From the NCBI GenBank assembly GCA_963724975.1, contig CAVRXB010000003.1, positions 666,803-730,802 of the forward strand: 64,000 nt of DNA. The letters run 5' to 3'. Position 1 is the first letter of the stretch. Each line of letters opens with the position of its first letter. The translations under genes and the position numbers were made by a program. Shown in pieces: positions 1 to 8,973 of this stretch. The notes beneath the pieces are model-generated. The model ran no database searches. It was not told the origin of the DNA and saw only the letters and a list, made by a program, of their open reading frames with translations. Origin of the DNA: CAIWHR01 sp963724975 (lineage in GTDB: Bacteria > Pseudomonadota > Gammaproteobacteria > Burkholderiales > Casimicrobiaceae).

Positions 1-5
1 CGACC

Positions 6-860
6 TTGAAGCAGTCCACCCACGATTTTGGCGGCGCGCTCAATGACCTCGACAGGATCGTCGCCGCGCGTCCCGCCGATGGCCAGGCGCTGCTCACGCG
101 AGCGACGGTTCTGACGGTGCAGGGCCGCTATGCCGAGGCCGAACGCGATTGCGCAATGCTCGCCTCCATCGCGAACGAGCTTGTCGCGGCGACATGCTCC
201 GCCGGGCCGGCGAGCCTTTCCGGCGCGGCTGCCGAAGCCGATCGCGCGTTGAGGCGAGCGCTTTCGCGAAACTCCACCGCGGATCGCGGTTTGGAGGCGT
301 GGGCTCATACGCTCGCGGCCGAAATCGCCGCGCGCCGCGGAGAATATATCGATGCTGAAGCGCATTTCCGGGCCGCGCTCGGACTCGACCGCCGTGACTC
401 GTACCTGCTCGGCGCCTACGCGGATTTTCTTCTCGATCGGCAGCGGGCTGAAGACGTGGTCGAGTTGTTGCGCAACGAGACCACCAACGATGCGCTGCTC
501 TTGCGTCTCGTTCTCGCCGAAGCGAGGCTCGCGGGACGCGCGCCGGAAGCGCTGGCGACATCTACCGCACATCGGGACGAGCTCGCCGCTCGCTTCGAGG
601 CGGCGCGCCGTCGCGGCGACACCGTTCATCGGCGGGAAGAAGCGCGCTATGCATTGGCGCTCGAAGGCGATGCCCGGCGAGCTCTCGCGCTCGCATTGGC
701 AAACTGGGCCGTGCAGCGCGAACCGGCCGACCTGCGGCTGCTCGCGGAAGCGGCGAGGAGCGCTGCCGATAACGCTGCACTCGCGACGGTCGACCGCTGG
801 ATCGAAGCGCATCGCCTCGAAGACGTCACGCTGGCAGCGATCAGAGAGCACGCGAAATGA
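6..860 (+). CDS. TPR-repeat protein, 5' end cut by window edge
   Basis: The visible 284 residues are Ala/Arg/Leu-rich helical hairpins with TPR-like spacing, for example paired helices near residues 20-60, 95-150 and 215-255. TPR folds are protein-interaction scaffolds. The first possible start seen is a TTG at position 6 without a visible ribosome site, and the reading frame is open to the window edge, so the real start is probably upstream. It ends in a 4-base ATGA overlap with the HupE-type gene, so the two are translationally coupled. I recall TPR genes beside hupE/ureJ-type genes in Betaproteobacteria (unchecked). No catalytic motif is visible. Confidence 0.7.
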   Translation: MKQSTHDFGGALNDLDRIVAARPADGQALLTRATVLTVQGRYAEAERDCAMLASIANELVAATCSAGPASLSGAAAEADRALRRALSRNSTADRGLEAWAHTLAAEIAARRGEYIDAEAHFRAALGLDRRDSYLLGAYADFLLDRQRAEDVVELLRNETTNDALLLRLVLAEARLAGRAPEALATSTAHRDELAARFEAARRRGDTVHRREEARYALALEGDARRALALALANWAVQREPADLRLLAEAARSAADNAALATVDRWIEAHRLEDVTLAAIREHAK

Positions 861-1987
861 GAAAAGTGATCATCGCAGCGTTTGCCTTCGCCTGCGCCGT
901 GATGGCGCCAGCAGCGTGGGCGCACAAGCCGAGCGATGCCTACCTGACTCTTGCTCGCGAAGCTGTCGTATTGACCGGCAAGTGGGACATTGCATTGCGC
1001 GACCTCGAGGGGGCCATCGGACTCGACACCAATGGCGACGGCGAGATTTCGTGGGGCGAAGTCCGCGCGCGGAAGCAGGCGATCGCAAGCCATGCGCTGT
1101 CGCGGCTGTCGGTGGCGTCGGGCGGGCAGCCGTGCAGGATTGGAGTCACGGATCAGGCGATCGATCGCCATACCGATGGCGCGTACATCGTGCTCATGCT
1201 CGACGGCGCGTGCCCGGAGCCGGGGCCCGCGACCATCGAGTACCGCCTGCTGTTCGACATCGATCCGCAGCACCGCGGGCTCCTCAATTACATCGAGAAC
1301 GGCGTGAGCCGCAGCGTCATTTTCCCAGTGGACGCCCCGCGGCAGGTCGTCGGCGGCGATTCCGTTGGCATGCTCGCTCAATTCGTCGCATACGCGCACG
1401 AAGGAATCTGGCATATCTGGCTCGGGTATGACCACATCCTCTTTCTCGTCTCGCTGCTGCTGCCGGCGGTGCTGGTCCGTCGCGATTCGGAATGGCGTCC
1501 GGCAGCGTCGTTCCGTTCATCGTTCGTCGATGTTGCGAAGATCGTCACGGCGTTCACGGTCGCGCATTCGATCACGCTTTCGCTCGCCGCCTTGGGTGTC
1601 GTCGCCCTGCCCTCGCGGCTTGTCGAATCGGCGATTGCGCTTTCGGTCGTGCTGGCGGCATTGAACAACCTGTTCCCGCTCGTCTCGGGCGGACGCTGGA
1701 TGGCCGCATTCGCGTTCGGATTGATCCATGGCTTTGGCTTCGCCGGCGCACTGCAGGACCTGGGCCTTCCCGCGAATTCGCTCGCGCTGTCGCTGTTCGG
1801 CTTCAACCTCGGCGTGGAGCTCGGACAGCTCGCGATCGTGGCGGCCTTTCTGCCGCTCGCCTTCACGCTTCGCGCCACGTGGGGCTACAGACGCGTCGTG
1901 TTGGGCGGCGGCTCGCTCGCCATCGTGTCGGTCGCCGGCGTATGGCTCGTGGAGCGGGCGTTCGATCTCAAGTGGCTCGCGATTTGA
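857..1987 (+). CDS. HupE/UreJ-family membrane protein with EF-hand-like loop
   Basis: A 376-residue membrane protein. Residues 1-22 form a signal peptide (cleavage after AWA). Residues 57-68 (DTNGDGEISWGE) match an EF-hand calcium loop. The C-terminal half from about residue 185 has six or so hydrophobic segments, starting with an H-x-WLGYDHILF segment and including HGFGFAG, the signatures of the HupE/UreJ_2 family. HupE relatives are nickel or cobalt permeases, but the substrate of the long periplasmic-domain subgroup is not established. It overlaps the upstream TPR gene by 4 bases. No hydrogenase or urease genes are nearby, so a nickel role is not supported by context. Confidence 0.8.
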   Translation: MRKVIIAAFAFACAVMAPAAWAHKPSDAYLTLAREAVVLTGKWDIALRDLEGAIGLDTNGDGEISWGEVRARKQAIASHALSRLSVASGGQPCRIGVTDQAIDRHTDGAYIVLMLDGACPEPGPATIEYRLLFDIDPQHRGLLNYIENGVSRSVIFPVDAPRQVVGGDSVGMLAQFVAYAHEGIWHIWLGYDHILFLVSLLLPAVLVRRDSEWRPAASFRSSFVDVAKIVTAFTVAHSITLSLAALGVVALPSRLVESAIALSVVLAALNNLFPLVSGGRWMAAFAFGLIHGFGFAGALQDLGLPANSLALSLFGFNLGVELGQLAIVAAFLPLAFTLRATWGYRRVVLGGGSLAIVSVAGVWLVERAFDLKWLAI

Positions 1988-2058
1988 TGGCGTGCTTTAC
2001 GTAGAGGTTGCGCAATCGCCGGCCGGTATGCGCGGCATCGTGCGGGAATCGAGTCTCG

Positions 2059-3203
2059 TCATGGGGCAATGCCTTCCGGATGCAGGGCTTCGAACGCCGC
2101 GGCGAGAGCAGGGTCGCGCTGCCGGATGTCGTCGTGACTGACGCGCCCGGTGCGGCGCAGATAATCGTAGGCGAACGAAACGGGATCAAGGGCAAGTTTC
2201 TTTCGCACGGTCTCATACCACTCGGTGCTCCGCATTGCGGCCGCCTGCAGGGCGTCGGAGCCCGGACGGCGGCAACGCTCGAACTCGGCGAGCAGCACAG
2301 GAATATCGTCGCCGTGCGTGCGGCAGGCGTCGAAGAGAGCAATGGAGTCCTGCATCGCAAGGCGCGTTCCCGATCCCACTGACGGATGCCCGGTGCGCAA
2401 CGCATCGCCGAGCAACACGACGTTGCGCCAGTGCCAATGCCGGTTGCTGACGATGCCGTAGCGAAACCACTCCGACCGGTTCGACAGCAGTGGATCGCCA
2501 TCGAGGTCGTCGCGGAAATACCGCCGCTGCAGTAGGCGAGACTCTCGGTTTCGGTCATCCGCTCGAGTCCGGCGTTCCCAAACGTCGCCGGATCGCACTC
2601 GACGAGGAACGTGCTGTGCGTGCGGCTGTAGCGATAGGCATGCGCGATGAAGAGGCCGTGCACATTTTCGCGAAAAACAAGCGACAGAGGGTCGATGAGC
2701 GCAGTGGTCCCGTACCATGCGAAACGATTTGGTCGCACGTCGATCGTCGGCTGGAAGTGCTGTTGATAGCGGGTGCGGATCGCGCTCGCTGCGCCGTCGG
2801 CCGCCACCACGAGGTCGCAGTTGTCGAACTCGCTCACGTCCTCGACTTTGCGCCCGAACTCGATGTCCACCCCGAGCGCCGCGCAGTGTTCGCGCAGCAC
2901 GCGCAGCAGATGGATGCGCGCCATCCGGTGAAACGTGTTGTTAGGCAGCGGCACGGCAACGTCGCGGTGCATGATGCGCATCGCATCGAAGACCTCTTGC
3001 CCATGCGAAATCGCGGCGTAGAGTTGCGGCGCCGCGTCGCGCACGAACGCAAGCGCGATGTCGGAGAATACGACGCCCCAGCCGTACGTCGCGGTCTCGG
3101 CGTCGCGCTCGACGATGCGAATCCGATGCGTCGTGTCGTGCCGCTTCAGCAGGTAGGCGAAGAACAGTCCCGCCGGGCCGCCTCCAACGATGCCGACGTT
3201 CAT
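2059..3203 (-). CDS. FAD-dependent aryl-CoA hydroxylase (salicylyl-CoA 5-hydroxylase type), frameshifted
   Basis: Class A flavoprotein monooxygenase. The N-terminus MNVGIVGGGPAGLFFAYLL is an FAD-binding GxGxxG motif. The C-terminal half carries the GDA-like signature (NVVLLGDALRTGHPSVGSG) with conserved DLDGDPLLSN upstream. The pattern resembles salicylyl-CoA 5-hydroxylase and anthraniloyl-CoA monooxygenase. One base appears to be missing near 2522: before it the protein reads MTETESLAYC, after it RRYFRDDLDGDPLL in another frame. Corrected length is about 381 residues, normal for the family. Its ATG overlaps the TGA of the upstream AMP ligase (ATGA at 3200-3203), so the pair is one translational unit. 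The substrate is inferred from the pairing. Confidence 0.75.
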
Positions 3204-4849
3204 GCGGATCCTCGCTGCGCGGCTTCGCGGGCGAGCGTCGCCGTGATCCGGTCGCGCAATTCGCGCTTCAGGATCTTGCCGACCGGGCTTAGCGGCAGCT
3301 CGTCAACCACTTCGAGCCGCTCCGGCAATTTGAATGCGGCGATCTTCTGCTCTCGGAGATAGGCGATCAGCTCGTCGAAGCCGAGTGTCTGCCCGGGTTT
3401 CGGCACGACAAATGCGCAGGCCTTTTCGCCGAAGACAGGATCCGGCATCGCGACCAGAGTCACCACCTTGACCTTCGGGTGTCCGTAGATGAGATTCTCG
3501 ATCTCTTCGCAGCTGATCTTCTCGCCGCCGCGATTGATGAGATCCTTGCGGCGCCCCTCGGTGAACACGTGGCGCCCCTGCCGCCGGACGATGTCGCCCA
3601 TCCGATAGTAACCGTCCGCCGTAAATGCCTCGCGGTTCTTGTCCGGCGCGTTGTAGTAGCCGCGGATCGTATAGGGCCCGCGCGTCAGCAGCTCGCCCTG
3701 GACACCATCGGCAACCTCGCGGCCGTCGTCGACCACCATGATCTCGTCGTCGTCGCACACCGGTGCGCCGGAGCTATGCAGCAACAGCGAATCCGGATCG
3801 TCGAGCCGTGTCATGTTGATGAGCCCTTCGGCCGTGCCGTAAATTTCCTGCGGCGTGCAGCCGAAGCGATCGCGCAGGCGCGAACGCAGCTCGGGTGCAA
3901 GCCGCGCGCCCCCATTCTGGATGACCTTGAGCGAGGTGAGGTCGTGGCGTCCCGGTTCTTCGGCGTTGAGCCAGGTCGAGATGAGCGGCACGACGGCTGC
4001 GATCGTGGTCACGCGCTCGCGCTCGACCAGGCCGAACACGTCCGCCGCATCGCCCGACGGAGCGAGGACAACGGTGCCGCCGTGCAGAAACGCGCCGAGC
4101 ATCCCGGGTGAGGCGAGGTTGTAGTTGTGACCGAGCGGGAGGATCGCGAGCAGCACCGTGTTTTCGTCGAAGCCGCCGACGATGCCGCATATTCGCGCGT
4201 TCAACACATAGTCGTCGTGGGTGCGCGGGATCAGCTTGGACATCGATGTCGTGCCGCCCGACAGAAGCATCGTAACCACCTCGGACGGATCGGTGCAGAG
4301 ACCGGCCAAGTCCTTCGCGTCGCGGCCGGGGGATGCCAGAAGCGTCGACAGCGCGCGCTGGCCCGGTCCCGGATTGCCAGCAACGAATACCATGCGCAAC
4401 GCCGGGCAAGCCGGCGCCACCTCGGCGGCCATCGCGCGGTAATCGAAATCGCGGATGGCGTCCGGAATGACGTACGCCACTGCACCGGATGCGCGCAGGA
4501 AATGCGTGACCTCGGCGTGTCGGTGCGCACGCAGCGCCATGACGGGAATTGCACCGATGCGCACGAGCGCCAGGTACGTGTAGACGAATTCGGGCACGTT
4601 CGGGAGCTGCACGACCACGCGGTCCTGCGGCGCGATGCTGGCGCTGACGAAACCGCAGGCGAGCCGGTCGACGCTTTCACCGAGTGCGGCGTAAGAGACG
4701 CGCAGATCGCCGTGGACGAGCGCTGTTTTCGCGGGATGGCGGCGAATCGCTGCCGCCATCATTTCGTTGAGCGTAATGCCCTGCCAGTACCCGCGATCGC
4801 GGTAGCGTCGCGCAATCTCCGAGGGCCAGGGTGTGCAGCCGTCGAGCAT
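3200..4849 (-). CDS. EntE/DhbE-like aryl acid:AMP ligase (salicylate- or benzoate-type)
   Basis: ANL-superfamily ligase of about 549 residues. It shows the P-loop LLSGGTTSMSKLIPRTH, the GTAEG motif, the YRMGD motif and the C-terminal GGEKISCEEIEN and GKILKREL segments with the acylating lysine. It is closest in look to 2,3-dihydroxybenzoate/salicylate adenylating enzymes. These activate an aryl acid as its AMP ester, then transfer it to a carrier or CoA. No carrier protein or siderophore NRPS is nearby, and the downstream gene is an aryl-CoA hydroxylase, so CoA ligation for catabolism is more likely. ATG 4849 is chosen over the upstream start at 4963: it begins MLDGCTPWPSE, as in relatives, and follows a GGGGAG ribosome site. 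Confidence 0.8.
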   Translation of the reverse strand: MLDGCTPWPSEIARRYRDRGYWQGITLNEMMAAAIRRHPAKTALVHGDLRVSYAALGESVDRLACGFVSASIAPQDRVVVQLPNVPEFVYTYLALVRIGAIPVMALRAHRHAEVTHFLRASGAVAYVIPDAIRDFDYRAMAAEVAPACPALRMVFVAGNPGPGQRALSTLLASPGRDAKDLAGLCTDPSEVVTMLLSGGTTSMSKLIPRTHDDYVLNARICGIVGGFDENTVLLAILPLGHNYNLASPGMLGAFLHGGTVVLAPSGDAADVFGLVERERVTTIAAVVPLISTWLNAEEPGRHDLTSLKVIQNGGARLAPELRSRLRDRFGCTPQEIYGTAEGLINMTRLDDPDSLLLHSSGAPVCDDDEIMVVDDGREVADGVQGELLTRGPYTIRGYYNAPDKNREAFTADGYYRMGDIVRRQGRHVFTEGRRKDLINRGGEKISCEEIENLIYGHPKVKVVTLVAMPDPVFGEKACAFVVPKPGQTLGFDELIAYLREQKIAAFKLPERLEVVDELPLSPVGKILKRELRDRITATLAREAAQRGSA

Positions 4850-4885
4850 CCTGCGATTCTCCCCGCCAGCGGCGCTGGCGCGTTT

Positions 4886-4914
4886 ATTGTGAATCCTGAC
4901 ACAAATATGCTCAA
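4886..4914 (-). promoter_or_regulatory. Promoter with embedded inverted-repeat operator for the ligase-hydroxylase pair
   Basis: On the minus strand TTGAGC (4914-4909) and CACAAT (4891-4886) are separated by 17 bases. This is a plausible sigma-70 promoter about 30 bases ahead of the ligase ATG. Within it lies the inverted repeat TTGTG-N8-CACAA (4887-4904), which overlaps the -10 element. That position fits a repressor operator. No regulator gene is adjacent, so the binding protein is unknown. Confidence 0.45.
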
Positions 4915-5005
4915 CAGGCTTGACGGATGTGGATGAGAATATGGCAAAGTCGTTCGCGACCATTCGAGCAAGCGATGCGAACTCAGTCTCGGCATTACCG
5001 CCGTT

Positions 5006-6032
5006 TTGGTCTCAGCGTCGCTGTTCGGCGCGAGCACGCCGTTCGCCCGCGCGCTCGTCGGGGGCGTCGATCCGCTGTGGCTCGCCGGGCTGCTGTACGC
5101 GGGATCCGGTGTCGGCTTATCGCTGCTGCTCGTTCTGCGTCATGCAGGCGCTGCCGGTGCACATCAGCGCGTGATCGGAATCGCGCGAGGCGATCTTCCG
5201 TGGCTCGTGTTTTCGATTCTTTGCCGGTGGGATCGTGGCGCCGGTGCTGTTTACGTTCGGTCTCCGCAGTACGCCGGGAGCAACGGCCAGCCTGCTGCTG
5301 AACCTCGAAACCGTGCTGACGGTGGCGATCGCCTGGTTCGTGTTCCGGGAGCATCGCAATTGGCGCGTGGTGACCGGCATGACGCTCATTGTTGCAGCAG
5401 GCGTGCTGCTCGCCAGCGGCGGCGAAGGCTTCGGGGTTGAAAGCGGCGCTGCGCTGATTGCGCTCGCCTGCCTTGCGTGGGCGATGGACAACAATTCGAC
5501 TCGCCACATTGCCGGCAATGACGCCATGTTGATCGCCGCAGCGAAAGGACTCGTTGGCGGCGCCGTCAATGTCGGGCTCGCCGTTCTGCTTGCCGGACCG
5601 CCGCCATCGTCGTTCCACGCGCTGGCCGCGGCCGGTGTCGGCTTTTTCGGATACGGCGTCAGTCTGATGCTGTTTGTCATTGCGTTGCGAAACCTCGGCG
5701 CAGCGCGGGCGAGCGCGTACTATGGGATCGCACCGTTTGTCGGCGTTGCCGTTGCGTTCCTCCTGCTGGGAGAACGTCCCGATGTCACATTCTGGGCTGC
5801 GGCCGCACTGATGGCGGGTGGCATTTGGCTGCACCTGACCGAGCGACATGGCCATCCGCATGCGCACGATCCGGTTTCGCACACACATGCGCATCGTCAC
5901 GATGGACATCACCAGCACGAGCACGCGTTCGCGTGGGATGGACACGAGCCGCACACGCATCCGCACGACCACGAAGCGGTGGTGCACGACCACTTGCACA
6001 CGCCGGATCTGCATCACCGCCACGATCATTAG
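5006..6032 (+). CDS. EamA/DMT-family transporter with His-rich C-terminal tail, frameshifted
   Basis: Inner-membrane permease of the drug/metabolite transporter superfamily with about ten hydrophobic segments in two EamA halves. The last roughly 50 residues are a soluble tail very rich in His, Asp and Glu (repeated HTHxHxHD-like stretches). Such a tail could bind Ni, Zn or Co, but transport of a metal is not shown. One extra base, probably a T in the TTT at 5219-5221, breaks the frame: the first part reads ...WLVFSIL and the second resumes AGGIVAPVLFTFGL. No ATG lies in the first frame. TTG 5006 is the first start codon, but the frame reads LGITAVL just upstream, so the N-terminus is uncertain. 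Confidence 0.7.
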
Positions 6033-6047
6033 CGTAAGACCGCGGCG

Positions 6048-6941
6048 CTACATCGTCCCGCCGGCAAAGGTGGGCGCCAGCACTTGCGGCGCGACCGCTT
6101 CGAGCGACGATTCGAGCAGCGTCACTCGCCACAACGTGCGCGCGTCGTCCGGATCGATCAACGTCGCGCTGTGCAACAGCGATGCATTGTCCCAGACGAC
6201 GACGTCGCCTACGCCGTACTTGAAAGCATAGCGATACTTTTCGCTGGTCGAATGCGAGGCGAGCTCGTCGAGCAGATCGCGCGCCTCGTCGTCGGGCATG
6301 CCGACGATGCCGAACGAGCTGCCGGAAACCGCGTACAGCGACGTGCGACCGGTAATGGGATGCGGCCGCGCGATTCGGTGCGTGATCAGCGGCATCTTCG
6401 CTTTCTGTTCGTCCGTCAGCGGCGACGCCGCGGTGCGGCTCCGCTCGTCGACGTCATGGCGATTGCCGTAATGATGGATGCCGTAGAGGGGCGCGATCCG
6501 TTTCTTCATCGCATTCGGCAAGTCGTCGTAGGCGGCCTGCTGGTTGGCGAACATCGTGTCGCCGCCGACTTTAGGCACGACGATCGAGTACAGCGTGGTC
6601 GCTCGCGCCGGCACCTGCAGATACGAATAATCGGTGTGAAAATACGAGCCCGCGTCCTGCAAGCCCGTCGGCTGCCCGTTCTTCCTTACGTTGGACAGGA
6701 TCAGGATGTTCGGATCTTCGGGATGGTGGAACTGGTCGATCACATGCGGCTGCGGTGGGCCGAAGCGCGCGGCGAAGCTCGCGAATTGACGCGGCGCGAG
6801 CTTCTGCCCGCGGATCGCCAGCACCTGGCCCGCATAGAACGCACGCTCGATCTCGGCGAATGCGCCGTCGGACAGTGGCTGCGAGACATCGACGTCGATC
6901 TCGACGCCGAATCCTGCGGACAGTGGCCTGTGCTTGAACAT
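6048..6941 (-). CDS. TauD/TfdA-family Fe(II)/2-oxoglutarate dioxygenase
   Basis: 297 residues, the usual length. Iron ligands are visible: HTD in SYFHTDYSY near residue 102 and the distal His in NASLLHSATL. The 2-oxoglutarate-binding Arg is in ARTLWRVTL near the C-terminus. Members hydroxylate taurine, aryloxyacetates or other acids and release sulfite, phenol or similar. The substrate cannot be told from sequence. The gene runs in the same direction as the TRAP transporter genes next to it, about 60 bases downstream of dctM, so the imported acid may be the substrate. That link is inference only. Confidence 0.8.
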   Translation of the reverse strand: MFKHRPLSAGFGVEIDVDVSQPLSDGAFAEIERAFYAGQVLAIRGQKLAPRQFASFAARFGPPQPHVIDQFHHPEDPNILILSNVRKNGQPTGLQDAGSYFHTDYSYLQVPARATTLYSIVVPKVGGDTMFANQQAAYDDLPNAMKKRIAPLYGIHHYGNRHDVDERSRTAASPLTDEQKAKMPLITHRIARPHPITGRTSLYAVSGSSFGIVGMPDDEARDLLDELASHSTSEKYRYAFKYGVGDVVVWDNASLLHSATLIDPDDARTLWRVTLLESSLEAVAPQVLAPTFAGGTM

Positions 6942-7001
6942 CTCAAAAAGCGGTCGCCGCCCGATTCTTCAGCGATGACCGCGTTTCCATCCTGTTCCAT
7001 C

Positions 7002-8322
7002 CTACTTCAAGAAATCCGGCCTGATCAACTCAGGCAGGAACAGGGGAATCTTCGGCCAGACAATCAGCATCGCGAGCACCAGCAGCATCGGGACCAGCAT
7101 GATGATCGTATCTTTGAGAGCATAACGCAATCGTACCTTGGCAATCGCGCAGGAGATCATGAGGCACAGGCCGTACGGAGGCGTCACGAGACCGAACGCG
7201 AGCGCGACGATACCGATGATCGCAAACGACACCGGATGCATATGTGACCGATTCGGCAAGCGGCTGCAGCGTCGTGCCGACGATGATGATGGCCGGGATG
7301 GCGTCGAGGAAACAGCCGACAACGAGAAACACGAAGGCGATGAAGAAGCCGACACCGACAATGCCGAGGCCCCAGGACGTCACGTTTTCGAGCAGCGCCT
7401 TGGGGATCTGGAAGTAGGCAAGGAGCCATCCGAACACTGACGCCGTGCCGACGCAGAACAGCGCGACGGCGGAGAGTTTTCCGGTTTCGAGCAACGCGTG
7501 CCAGAGCTTCTTCGCGTCCATCTCGCGGTAGAAGAAGACCGAGAGGACGACCGCATACAGCACCGCGGCTGCCGCGGACTCGGTGGCAGTGAACCAGCCG
7601 AGCAGGATGCCGCCGACGATGATGAACGGCGTCATCAGCGCTGGGACGGAAACGGCGGCGGCGGTCAGGAACTCCTTGAACGTCGCGCGCCGGTAGGTCG
7701 GATAATGGCGGACCTTAGCGTAGACATGGACGGTCGCCATTTGCGCGAGACCGATCAGCAGTCCCGGGATGACGCCGGCGAGATAAAGCGCGCCAATCGA
7801 TACCGACAACACGCCGCCCCAGACGATCATCATGATCGACGGTGGGATGATCACCGCAAGTACGGCCGACACCGCGGTGATCGCGATCGAGAACGAGAGG
7901 TCGTAACCTTCCTTGACCTGGGCCTCGATGAAGATCTTGCCCTGGCTCGCGGCGTCGGCGGTCGACGACCCGGAAATGCCGGCGAAGAACACAGACAGCA
8001 GCACGTTGATCTGCGCCAGTGCTCCCGGGAAGTTGCCGACCATCGTTCGCGACAGCGTGACCAGGCGGTCGGTGATGCCGCCGACATTCATCAGGTTCGC
8101 GGTGAGCAGGAAGAACGGCACCGCGAGCAGGATGAACGAGTTGTAAGCCTTGAACGTCGTGTTGAACACGACCATCGGCGACAGTCGCGGCTCGATGAAC
8201 AGTACGGGAAGGCAGGCGAGACCCAGCGCGAAGGCCACCGGCGCGCGCAGGATCAGGAAAAAGAAGAAGGCGCCGAACAGCCAAATGGCCGCCACGGCTG
8301 GCGTGAGCGCGGCACCGGTCAC
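7002..8322 (-). CDS. dctM: TRAP transporter large permease DctM, frameshifted near the 3' end
   Basis: Large membrane subunit of a tripartite ATP-independent periplasmic transporter: about 12 hydrophobic segments, with PPSIMMIVWG and GLVTPPYGLCL typical of the DctM family. An apparent one-base insertion near 7238-7246 splits it. The main frame ends ...TTLQPLAESVTYASG, while the true C-terminus (HPVSFAIIGIVALAFGLVTPP and on) continues in another frame to 7002. Corrected length is about 439 residues, normal for DctM. GTG 8322 is used, preceded by GGAGAG. It follows dctQ by about 40 bases and works with DctP and DctQ to import an organic acid using the sodium gradient. Confidence 0.9.
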
Positions 8323-8362
8323 TGGGCGCTCTCCGCGCAGACCCGCGACCTCGCGATGACAC

Positions 8363-8893
8363 TCATACGACGCTTCCGGTGCCGATGTCGCGATGCACGT
8401 CGATGCGGCTCTCGGGGCCGGGACCGTCGATCACGATGCGCAGGTCCGCCCGGATCCGCTCGAAGCCGAACAGCAACCAGGTGACGCCGGTGAGCGGCCA
8501 CGCGGCGAAGATCCACGTCATCGGCATGTCGGCGAGCTCGGAGGTCTGGTTCCAGCCGAACTGCACGAACTTGATGCCGTACCAGACGAAGACAAGCGCG
8601 AACAGCAACACGAAAACCATGGAGACGATGCGCAAGAGCGCGTTGGCGCGTGGCTTCAGCTCGGGCCAAACGTCGCATTCGAAGTGGGACGCGTCCCGCA
8701 CACCGATCATCGCGCCCAGCATCACCATCCAGATAAACAGGAAGCGCGCCATCTCCTCCGTCCAGATCCAGGACGGGATCAGCGCGGTGAAGCGCGCGAT
8801 CATCTGGATCGTTACCGGGACCACCAGGATGCCCACGCTCGCGCCCAGCAGCACATTGAGCAGCCGATAGTAGCCGTCGAGAAACTTGCGCAT
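8363..8893 (-). CDS. dctQ: TRAP transporter small permease DctQ
   Basis: 176-residue protein with four hydrophobic segments and the DctQ core (SWIWTEEMARFLFIWMVMLG, then IGVRDASHFECD). It joins DctM to form the membrane part of the TRAP importer. It sits between dctP and dctM in the usual order, but a strong terminator hairpin lies in the gap between dctP and dctQ. This suggests dctQM are transcribed less than dctP. Confidence 0.9.
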   Translation of the reverse strand: MRKFLDGYYRLLNVLLGASVGILVVPVTIQMIARFTALIPSWIWTEEMARFLFIWMVMLGAMIGVRDASHFECDVWPELKPRANALLRIVSMVFVLLFALVFVWYGIKFVQFGWNQTSELADMPMTWIFAAWPLTGVTWLLFGFERIRADLRIVIDGPGPESRIDVHRDIGTGSVV

Positions 8894-8922
8894 GCGGGTC
8901 CCCAGGTTATCCGAATCGCGGC

Positions 8923-8959
8923 AAAAAAAGACCGGCGCAAGAGATCAGTCTTGCGCCGG
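8923..8959 (-). terminator. Rho-independent terminator between dctP and dctQ
   Basis: On the minus strand an 11-bp perfect stem (CCGGCGCAAGA paired with TCTTGCGCCGG, 6-base loop) is followed by a run of seven T. It lies just after the dctP stop and before dctQ. In TRAP operons an internal terminator lets the binding protein be made in excess over the membrane subunits. Confidence 0.85.
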
Positions 8960-8973
8960 CTCTGTCGCTTCAA

